Source: UBA11889 sp002313255 (GTDB taxonomy: Bacteria; Pseudomonadota; Gammaproteobacteria; Pseudomonadales; Azotimanducaceae). From it: DNA of 13,422 bases. A program made the position numbers and the translations under genes. Below are positions 7,467 through 13,422 of the stretch, piece by piece (within the stretch, counting starts at the first letter, position 1; each line of letters begins with the position of its first letter). The stretch covers positions 1 to 13,422 of the forward strand of contig CAJWQX010000069.1 in the NCBI GenBank assembly GCA_913045265.1. The letters run 5' to 3'. Under the pieces are notes generated by a model, which did not search any database, had not been told where the DNA came from, and saw only the letters and a program-made list of their open reading frames with translations.

Positions 7467-8240
7467 ATGCCGTTTGAGCAAATAACGCTTGAGAAGGAAG
7501 ACGACATCGCGGTCGTCACCCTGAATCGTCCAGAACGGCTCAATGCGTGGACGCAGCAGATGAACGGAGAACTTGTCGAGGCGGTCGTTCGCTGCAACGA
7601 TGATCCTGAAGTAGGAGCCATGGTCTTTACCGGGGCCGGACGCGGCTTTTGTGCAGGCGCCGATATTCGAGACAATTTCCAGGCCCGTCTTGATGGTGAC
7701 AACGAGCGAATCGAGCACGACTGGGTAGGTTTGGTGCGTTCATCTAAACCGATGGTAGCGGCTGTTAATGGCGCGAGCGTTGGGGTCGGAGCAACGATGA
7801 TTCTTCCGATGGACGTTATCGTAGCGTCCGACGAAGCCAAATTCGGGATGTTCTTCGTCAAAATGGGTGTTGTACCGGAACTTGCGAGCTCGCACTTCCT
7901 TGTTCAGCGGATGGGTTTTGGTCGTGCCAGTGAAATGTGCTTAACAGGGCGCTTATATTCGGGACAGGAAGCGTACGACCAAGGGCTGGCCGATCGGTTG
8001 GTTCCGCATGCTGACTTGATGGCAGAAGCCAAAACCATTGCGTCGATGATGGCGGCGAATCCGGCCCCGCATTTACGTTGGGTAAAAGAATTGCTCAGTC
8101 TCAATGGATCGGAGACGGATATACAACGGGTGCAGCAACGAGAGGGTGAGGCGCTGCAGAAAGCCTACGCGAGTAGCGAACATAAAGAGGCGGTCACCGC
8201 GTTTCTTGAGAAGCGTGAGCCCCAATTTAAGCGCGAGTAG
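7467..8240 (+). CDS. Enoyl-CoA hydratase/isomerase (crotonase) family protein, isomerase-like
   Basis: A 257-residue crotonase-fold protein acting on acyl-CoA thioesters. The oxyanion-hole segments are present: GRGFCAGADIRD (59-69) and NGASVGVGA (101-109). The two glutamates that add water in classical hydratases (rat Glu144 and Glu164) align with Thr110 and Phe130, so hydration is unlikely. Glu138 in VVPELASS matches the catalytic position of delta3-delta2 enoyl-CoA isomerases and of PaaG/PaaB-like members. The C-terminal basic helix is normal. ATG 7467 gives the usual family start; an in-frame GTG at 7449 has no ribosome site. The gene lies 127 bases after the aldolase on the same strand and could share a CoA-thioester pathway with the nearby ligase. 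Confidence 0.88.
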   Translation: MPFEQITLEKEDDIAVVTLNRPERLNAWTQQMNGELVEAVVRCNDDPEVGAMVFTGAGRGFCAGADIRDNFQARLDGDNERIEHDWVGLVRSSKPMVAAVNGASVGVGATMILPMDVIVASDEAKFGMFFVKMGVVPELASSHFLVQRMGFGRASEMCLTGRLYSGQEAYDQGLADRLVPHADLMAEAKTIASMMAANPAPHLRWVKELLSLNGSETDIQRVQQREGEALQKAYASSEHKEAVTAFLEKREPQFKRE

Positions 8241-8322
8241 TCTTGGTTGGGAGTTTGTCCGTAGCAGAAACCACACTGAATAGAGAGGCGTGCGTACGTA
8301 CGGTTTGTTCGAGCAATCTGAA

Positions 8323-9780
8323 ATGCTATTGATGCTGTTGGCGGGACTGACGGGGTTCATTGTTGGTGCTGTTGTGGTTTATTGGCGCCTGGAACGCCGT
8401 CATCAAGGAGCGATAGAGCTGGCGCGGGTTAGAACCTCGGAGACGACCCTAGCCGAAAAACAACTGATGGAAGAGCGTTTGCAATTCCGGGAACGAAATC
8501 TTCAGACGGCCGAAGCCGAGCTAAAAGAAGTGCAGAAAACGTTCGAGGAATTAAACCAGTCGAGCAAGGTAGCTAGTGCCGACGTCGTTCGTCTCTCCAC
8601 TGTCAATGCGCAGCAGATTGAAGACTTGAATAACCTCCGACAGGAAATTATCGACACCCGATCTGAAGCCCGCTCTTCTGGACTACAACTAGCTGAGATT
8701 AAGGCCAGACTTGAAGAAACTGAGCGTGCGTTTGCGGAAAAAGAGGCCCTCTTCAAGCAAACGGGTGAATCTCTAAAAAAGGAATTTCAGTTGCTCGCCA
8801 GTCAGATTTTTGAGAAGCAAGGTGAGGTCTTTCGGGTACGTAATGAGGCCCACCTGTCGATGGCCTTGGCACCCTTCAAGACGCAATTGTCGGATTTCCG
8901 GAAAAAAGTCGACCAGGTCTACATAACGGATGCTAAGGATCGGGCTTCGTTGCTTACTGAGGTTCGGAATTTGCAACGGGCAAGCGAGAAGGTTAACGAA
9001 GAAGCGGGAAATCTCACGCGTGCGCTAAAGGGCGATAAGCGTTTACAAGGGAACTGGGGTGAAATAGTACTTGAGCGAGTCCTCGAAGAATCGGGTTTAC
9101 GTAAAGATCACGAATACGTTTTGCAACATTCGTTCAGGAATGCTGACGGCGATATCAAACGACCGGACGTTATTATTCACCTTCCCGAAGACAAGGACGT
9201 TGTCGTGGACGCAAAAGTGTCTCTGGTCGCATACGAAACGGCGGTATCTAGCGACGACGATGCGGCTCGCGAGGTAGCGATCAAACGGCATGTCCAGAGC
9301 GTCCGCGCGCACGTCAAGAAACTTTCGGATCAATCGTACGATCAATTGCCGGGCGTTCGATCGTTAGATTTTGTTTTACTTTTTGTGCCGGTGGAATCTG
9401 CGTTCACGCTTGCGATGGAGAAAGATCCTTCGTTGTTTACCGAAGCGTTCGAGAGACGTTTGGTGATCGTTAGTCCAACCACACTAATGATGACGCTTCG
9501 TATCATCGATAACGTTTGGCGATACGAGAAACAAAATAAAAACGCTCAGGAAATAGCTCGGCGCGCGGGCGCGCTTTACGACAAACTTCGTGTGGTGCTC
9601 GAGGACATGGACCAACTCGGCCGCAACCTTGATCAAGCATCAAGGTCTTACGATTCTGCATACACCCGTCTAGCCAAAGGTCGGGGCAATCTTGTTCGAC
9701 AAGTCGAACAGTTCCGGGAGTTAGGGGCTACGGTGAAACGTGCCATACCCCAAGAGATTGTCGACGAAGCCGACGACTAG
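8323..9780 (+). CDS. rmuC: DNA recombination protein RmuC
   Basis: RmuC, a nuclease-like protein that in E. coli limits inversions at short inverted repeats. The N-terminus is a single membrane helix (LLMLLAGLTGFIVGAVVVYW), followed by a long coiled coil of about 130 residues and the conserved RmuC core. The core opens with NLTRALKGDKRLQGNWGE (nt about 9010-9063). A PD-(D/E)XK-like active site follows: Asp282 (RPDVI), then Asp296 and Lys298 (VVDAK). The core goes on through FVPVESAF, VSPTTL and WRYEKQNKNAQ to GRGNLV. ATG 8323 places the membrane helix at the very N-terminus as in relatives. A GTG at 8290 would add 11 residues, but the GAGAGG before it is only one base away. The gene converges on the unknown gene at 9813, with 32 bases between stops. 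Confidence 0.94.
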   Translation: MLLMLLAGLTGFIVGAVVVYWRLERRHQGAIELARVRTSETTLAEKQLMEERLQFRERNLQTAEAELKEVQKTFEELNQSSKVASADVVRLSTVNAQQIEDLNNLRQEIIDTRSEARSSGLQLAEIKARLEETERAFAEKEALFKQTGESLKKEFQLLASQIFEKQGEVFRVRNEAHLSMALAPFKTQLSDFRKKVDQVYITDAKDRASLLTEVRNLQRASEKVNEEAGNLTRALKGDKRLQGNWGEIVLERVLEESGLRKDHEYVLQHSFRNADGDIKRPDVIIHLPEDKDVVVDAKVSLVAYETAVSSDDDAAREVAIKRHVQSVRAHVKKLSDQSYDQLPGVRSLDFVLLFVPVESAFTLAMEKDPSLFTEAFERRLVIVSPTTLMMTLRIIDNVWRYEKQNKNAQEIARRAGALYDKLRVVLEDMDQLGRNLDQASRSYDSAYTRLAKGRGNLVRQVEQFRELGATVKRAIPQEIVDEADD

Positions 9781-9812
9781 AAAGACTTCGAGAATAGAAA
9801 CTGTTGGGTAAA

Positions 9813-10271
9813 TCATCCGATAACTTCTGAGACGATAAAAGGCGGCGTTTCGCAGATGGCGTACGGTCTAATCGATGAGTGGTCTAACGGTTGGCGATGT
9901 ATGCGGATAGGTTCAACGCTTTCTCGCCGAAGTTGTTCGGCCGATGGGGCTAGACTGAGACTGTCAAGGGATGTCCAGATTGGATTTACCGGCGTTAGGG
10001 CATCAAACGAACAACGTGATTCGAACGCTCCAGCGTGAAGTTCTTGGACGTTGATCGATTCGACGATGCTCCAATGTGAGAACGCCAGTGGCTCGCCCGT
10101 GGCAAATACAATAGGGACTCTTCGGTCGACTTTTTGGGACTCGTGAAATCGTTCGGCGGCAATGATCCAAGGATGGTCGTCGCGATACACGCCTTGGCCG
10201 GTTCCGTCAAGAATGGCCTTTAAAGCCTTTTCTGATACCACGACGCAAAGGCAGAAAGCTGCGACGCTCAT
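9813..10271 (-). CDS. Unrecognised 152-residue protein, predicted SOS-regulated
   Basis: A 152-residue soluble protein whose family I do not recognise. It has no signal peptide or membrane segment. The N-terminal half is CLCVVVSEKALKAIL then GTGQGVYRDDHPWII. The middle is a strand-rich stretch (VPIVFATGEPLAFSHWSIVESINVQE is divided by a turn), then SRCSFDALTPVNPIW. The C-terminal half has PSAEQLRRESVEPIRIHRQ and PYAICETPPFIV. The well-formed motifs and lack of low complexity argue for a real gene, and no good frame competes on the other strand. A PUA/EVE-like nucleic-acid-binding fold would fit the small beta-rich pattern, but this is a guess. ATG 10271 lies 10 bases from the LexA box and diverges from the FAN1 gene, so co-regulation with DNA repair is likely. 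No clear Shine-Dalgarno sequence is seen; translation may be nearly leaderless. Confidence 0.8.
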   Translation of the reverse strand: MSVAAFCLCVVVSEKALKAILDGTGQGVYRDDHPWIIAAERFHESQKVDRRVPIVFATGEPLAFSHWSIVESINVQELHAGAFESRCSFDALTPVNPIWTSLDSLSLAPSAEQLRRESVEPIRIHRQPLDHSSIRPYAICETPPFIVSEVIG

Positions 10272-10278
10272 CTAGAAT

Positions 10279-10306
10279 TTGCTGTATATATATACATGGT
10301 TATCAT
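10279..10306 (+). promoter_or_regulatory. Predicted sigma-70 promoter of the FAN1-helicase operon
   Basis: TTGCTG (10279-10284) and TATCAT (10301-10306) are separated by 16 bases and match the -35 and -10 consensus at four and five of six positions. The LexA box overlaps the end of the -35 box and fills the spacer, the classic arrangement for repression. Transcription would begin near 10313, about 15 bases before the TTG start. On the opposite strand TATGAT (10307-10302) is a matching -10 box for the leftward gene, with only a poor -35 box. Confidence 0.5.
10282..10297. promoter_or_regulatory. LexA-binding site (SOS box) between divergent genes
   Basis: The 16-base core CTGTATATATATACAT matches the E. 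coli LexA consensus (CTGT, eight mostly alternating A/T bases, ACAG) at 15 of 16 positions; only the last base differs. Its central 14 bases (10283-10296) are a perfect palindrome. It sits in the 56-base region between the leftward unknown gene and the rightward nuclease gene. LexA bound here would block promoters of both, making the nuclease-helicase pair and the unknown gene inducible by DNA damage. The alternating TA run alone could be chance, but the complete CTGT arm, the position and the DNA-repair genes downstream together make it convincing. Confidence 0.85.
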
Positions 10307-10327
10307 AATGCGGCGATCTACGACCGA

Positions 10328-11947
10328 TTGGAAGTTAGTCGACTGCCTAAATTATTTCTTAATGAAGCCCCACCCCGTGATTACTACGCGACTAATCTAC
10401 TCGCGCTCATTACAGATGTTGAAGATCAATACGCATCCATTCTGAGCCAGGCAGAGATCGATTTCGGTCGACGTGTTCGCTATTTGGGAGCCGATTCACT
10501 CCGTCTTTATGCACGAATCGTTTCCCGCAAAGGGCCCTTTTTGAGAGTCAAGAAGTTGAATTACGCAGAAGTTGCGGCGTGTGCCGATGCGATTTCAGAA
10601 CTCTGTTCTGTCGAGTTGGTGGATTGGTGTCCGGACGCTGAACTGAACGACCTGTTGACAGGCTGGAGCGTGGCTGAACTTCATTGCCTTTTTCCTGAAA
10701 TCAAACCGATAAGGCCCAAGAACGAGTATGTAAAACGAATCAGTCATCACTACCAACTCGATACAGTCGTCGAACGGCTGCAAGAGCACGATCCGTGGGT
10801 GGCGCTAAATTCTGCGGAGTATTTAGCCGTGTATCGGTTACTTTTTTTTGGCGATCCCCACCAGGACTTGAGCACCTTTGTGTTACGCGACCTCGGGATT
10901 TTTCGATTCGAAGAATACGCATTGCCGGCGAAAAGACGTCTGTTCGCCGATCGTCGAATCCTTGACGCGTACCTTGATTTGATGCGAGTGACGGAGACCG
11001 TGCATGAGTTAGGTCCGCGTCCGGATCGGTCAGCCATCTCTTTGTTACCGCGTCTTTGGCGCAAATTTCCACATCGTTTCGTGGAGCGACGTCGATCGCG
11101 TACCCTGAACCGACTCGCTCGGGGTTTTGAGAGGGCGGGAGAACTTGATGCTGCGTTAAGCAGTTACACGCGATCGTCGCTCGCACCGGCGAGGGAACGC
11201 AAGCTTCGAATACTCATGAAGCTCGGAGATACTCAAAGCATAAACGAACTCGCCGAGGAAATGGTTCGAAGGCCGTGGACGGCACTCGAAGGGGAGTTTG
11301 CACGCCGTGCCACAAATACCACGATATCCCAGCCGCCCATCCCACAAACCGATGTTTGTTTGTTTGGATCTAAACCTGATTCGATCGAACGTTATGCGCT
11401 AGCTCAATTGACCGAAGATTTTGGTACGGGATGGCATTTAGAGAACCAGCTTCCGATGGGACTTTTTGGGCTCGCTTTTTGGGATTGGATTTATACCCCG
11501 GTTGATGGGGCATTCTTGAACGCTTTTCAAAGCGGGCCCACCGACCTTTTTTGGCCTGATTTTTTCGACGTTAGGCAATCCCATTGTGAGGACCCGCTTG
11601 AATCCACGGATTCATTACCAGAGAGACTTTTGCGTACTCATCGTGACAAGAATGGAATCTCCAACCGACTCATCAACTGGTCCGAGCTCAACCAGAAACG
11701 ACTTGAACGGATCGTCGAGGTCGTCGACGCACCTGCGCTTCGCCAAGTATTGAGCATCGTCCGAGAAGGGCTCGAAGAAGCACGCGCCGGGTTCCCCGAT
11801 CTAACGGTACTTTACGAGCCTGGGCGATACGAGTTTGTTGAGGTCAAAGGGCCTGGCGATCGCGTTCAGAGCAATCAACAACTTTGGATGCGCCGCCTTT
11901 TGGAACGTGATATCCCCACGCGGGTTATGCGTTTTTCATTGGTATGA
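10328..11947 (+). CDS. fan1: FAN1-like structure-specific nuclease with VRR-NUC domain
   Basis: A 539-residue bacterial homologue of FAN1, a 5'-flap endonuclease/5'-exonuclease that unhooks DNA interstrand crosslinks. The N-terminal region (PPRDYYATNLLALI, then a helical DNA-binding part) includes a SAP-like segment at about 110-140 (LLTGWSVAELHCLFPEIKPI). A helical repeat region follows (about 255-320). The C-terminal VRR-NUC active site has GFPDL (Asp491), FVEVK (Glu505, Lys507) and a following Gln-rich helix. The PD-ExK triad and length agree with bacterial FAN1. No ATG lies in frame near the start, so TTG 10328 is the best start: similarity begins immediately after it and the predicted promoter is directly upstream. 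The stop overlaps the helicase ATG (ATGA). T8 at 10842-10849 is a possible slippage site; the frame is intact here. Confidence 0.88.
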   Translation: MEVSRLPKLFLNEAPPRDYYATNLLALITDVEDQYASILSQAEIDFGRRVRYLGADSLRLYARIVSRKGPFLRVKKLNYAEVAACADAISELCSVELVDWCPDAELNDLLTGWSVAELHCLFPEIKPIRPKNEYVKRISHHYQLDTVVERLQEHDPWVALNSAEYLAVYRLLFFGDPHQDLSTFVLRDLGIFRFEEYALPAKRRLFADRRILDAYLDLMRVTETVHELGPRPDRSAISLLPRLWRKFPHRFVERRRSRTLNRLARGFERAGELDAALSSYTRSSLAPARERKLRILMKLGDTQSINELAEEMVRRPWTALEGEFARRATNTTISQPPIPQTDVCLFGSKPDSIERYALAQLTEDFGTGWHLENQLPMGLFGLAFWDWIYTPVDGAFLNAFQSGPTDLFWPDFFDVRQSHCEDPLESTDSLPERLLRTHRDKNGISNRLINWSELNQKRLERIVEVVDAPALRQVLSIVREGLEEARAGFPDLTVLYEPGRYEFVEVKGPGDRVQSNQQLWMRRLLERDIPTRVMRFSLV

Positions 11948-13422
11948 AGTTTCGCGTGGCAGTTCGCGACCTGGCGGAACACGTTCATCGCAGCGGCGAT
12001 ATTCATTTTCGGTTTGATCAACCGACAACATCGGCCGAGGGAATAGAAGCTCAACGGCGTTATCAAATCGATTCCGTTAAAACGAATGCTAACTACCTAA
12101 CCGAACAGATTGTTACGGAAGCATTTAATGATGAAGGTCTTGAGCTCGCGATTAGCGGTCGGATTGATGGCGTTCTCTTTCGTGGCGAACGTGGTGATCG
12201 TAATCGATGCGCGCTAGTGGAAGAAATTAAAACGACACGTAGCGAATTTAAGCAGCTATACGCGTACGCGGGTGAGCTACATTTCGCTCAGTTGAAAATT
12301 TACGCGGCAATGTTGTGCGAATGTGAAGCTCTGAGTAGTTGTGAGTTGCGATTGACCTATTTGCACCCCGACCGGAACGAGCAAATTGCATTTGAGGACA
12401 TTGCGACATCGCAGCAACTTCGAAGGTACTTTGTTGAGACCTGCAGGACTTACGTGAATTGGCTTTTGCTGGTTCAACGCCTCCGTGGTCGGCGGACGAA
12501 TTTTTTACGCACTATGGATTTCCCCTATACGGAGTTTCGTGATGATCAGAGAAACATCGCGCGTTCTTGCTATCGCACTTTTAGGGATTCAGGCCAGTTA
12601 TTGGTCGAAGCGCCGACTGGATCTGGAAAAACAATGGCAACGCTGTTTCCCGCCGCCAAGGCAATGGGTGAAGGCATTCTCGAACGGGTGATTTATACGA
12701 CAGCACGGAACACGGGCCAGAGAGCTGCAGAACAAGCGCTCAACAAAATTGCGGGCAATGATTCACAACTAACCGCGATAACGTTAACGGCAAAGGAGAA
12801 AACTTGTTTTAACCCGGACGTTCCCTGCGACCCCGACGTTTGTGATTACGCTCGTGGTTACTACGATCGTTTGCCAAACGCTCGCAAGGACTTGATGGCC
12901 AATGGTATCAATGATCGCGGGGCGGTCGAATGCATCGCGCGCATGCACGAAGTCTGTCCGTTTGAGTTAGCGTCAGATGCGTCTCGTTGGGTCGACGTCG
13001 TGGTTTGTGACTATAACCATGTATTCGACCCTGTCTTCAGTAGGGTTCGGCAGCTTGGAAATGGAACCGATCAGGCTGGTCTTCTAATTGATGAGGCACA
13101 CCAGCTTGGAAACCGCGTTCAAGAGATGTTGTCAACACGCATCGATAGATCCCAACTTAAACGCCTTGAGGCCTCTTCAACGCTCGACGGGATGGCGAAA
13201 AAAATACGTTCCATCGATCGTGCATTGGCGAGTCTCGGACGTACCTACTTGCCAGAAGGCGGCGAGTTAGTTCTGCCCGAAGCGCCTAAGGCTCTAATAA
13301 GAGCCTTAGATCGTTTTCTCCGGGTCGTTTTTGATGACGGTCGTGAGCGACCCTTTGACGATTACCTCAAGGAATTCGTTTTTACGGCGCACCGTTTCCA
13401 TAAAGGAAGTTTCTGGTATGAC
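11944..13422 (+). CDS. DinG/XPD-family Fe-S helicase with N-terminal nuclease-like domain (partial)
   Basis: The frame opens at ATG 11944, overlapping the FAN1 stop, and stays open for 493 codons to the window edge, so the C-terminal helicase half is missing. Residues about 1-180 form a PD-(D/E)XK nuclease-like domain: GRIDG (Asp75), EEIK (Glu94, Lys96) and QLKIY (Gln116, Tyr120). That is the Asp/ExK/QxxxY pattern of Cas4 and RecB nucleases. The superfamily 2 helicase begins near 193. It has a Q-like FRDDQRNIA element, Walker A EAPTGSGKT (222-230), four cysteines of a putative 4Fe-4S cluster (288, 295, 300, 338), CDYNHVFDP and Walker B DEAH (383-386). This is the Rad3/XPD/DinG layout, a 5'-to-3' helicase acting on damaged or branched DNA. 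It would be made together with the FAN1 nuclease. No independent ribosome site is visible, which suggests translational coupling. Confidence 0.9.
   Translation, partial: MKFRVAVRDLAEHVHRSGDIHFRFDQPTTSAEGIEAQRRYQIDSVKTNANYLTEQIVTEAFNDEGLELAISGRIDGVLFRGERGDRNRCALVEEIKTTRSEFKQLYAYAGELHFAQLKIYAAMLCECEALSSCELRLTYLHPDRNEQIAFEDIATSQQLRRYFVETCRTYVNWLLLVQRLRGRRTNFLRTMDFPYTEFRDDQRNIARSCYRTFRDSGQLLVEAPTGSGKTMATLFPAAKAMGEGILERVIYTTARNTGQRAAEQALNKIAGNDSQLTAITLTAKEKTCFNPDVPCDPDVCDYARGYYDRLPNARKDLMANGINDRGAVECIARMHEVCPFELASDASRWVDVVVCDYNHVFDPVFSRVRQLGNGTDQAGLLIDEAHQLGNRVQEMLSTRIDRSQLKRLEASSTLDGMAKKIRSIDRALASLGRTYLPEGGELVLPEAPKALIRALDRFLRVVFDDGRERPFDDYLKEFVFTAHRFHKGSFWYD

Noticed and set aside
7364..7861. 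165-codon frame on the minus strand opposite the crotonase gene
   Set aside because: It is Ser/Thr/Pro/Arg-rich, lies antisense to a clearly conserved enzyme, has no family features, and is a frequent artefact opposite crotonase genes.
10740..11186. 148-codon minus-strand frame opposite FAN1
   Set aside because: Antisense to a conserved nuclease gene; composition is biased and no motif is visible.

Overview
The window reads as a chromosomal segment of a Gram-negative bacterium, most likely a gammaproteobacterium. It has moderate GC and dense gene packing with overlapping start and stop codons. RmuC is of the enterobacterial type. A near-perfect Escherichia coli-type LexA box (CTGT-N8-ACA) is present; alphaproteobacterial SOS boxes look different. 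I see no rRNA, tRNA, insertion sequence, CRISPR array or phage gene. No gap between genes exceeds about 130 bases.

Left part (1-3671, + strand): a few codons that may end an upstream gene, then a gamma-glutamyltransferase-like Ntn hydrolase, a 33-codon ORF overlapping its stop, an EntD-type phosphopantetheinyl transferase and an EstB-like serine hydrolase. The spacing is tight enough for one transcript. Centre-left (3693-6439, - strand): an acyl-CoA synthetase and, one base overlapping, a D-2-hydroxyacid dehydrogenase. Centre (6548-8240, + strand): an HpcH/HpaI aldolase and a crotonase whose catalytic residues point to enoyl-CoA isomerisation rather than hydration. Ligase, crotonase, aldolase and dehydrogenase together look like a route for activating and breaking down an unidentified carboxylic acid. 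The pathway itself is inference.

Right part (8323-13422): a DNA-maintenance block. rmuC (+) converges on an unrecognised 152-residue gene (-). That gene diverges from a FAN1/VRR-NUC nuclease gene (+). An ATGA overlap couples the nuclease gene to a DinG/XPD-like Fe-S helicase that carries its own N-terminal PD-(D/E)XK nuclease-like domain and runs off the window. The single LexA box in the 56-base divergent intergenic region overlaps plausible promoters in both directions. It predicts that the nuclease-helicase pair and the unknown gene are co-induced by DNA damage. This divergent SOS unit is the most interesting part of the window.
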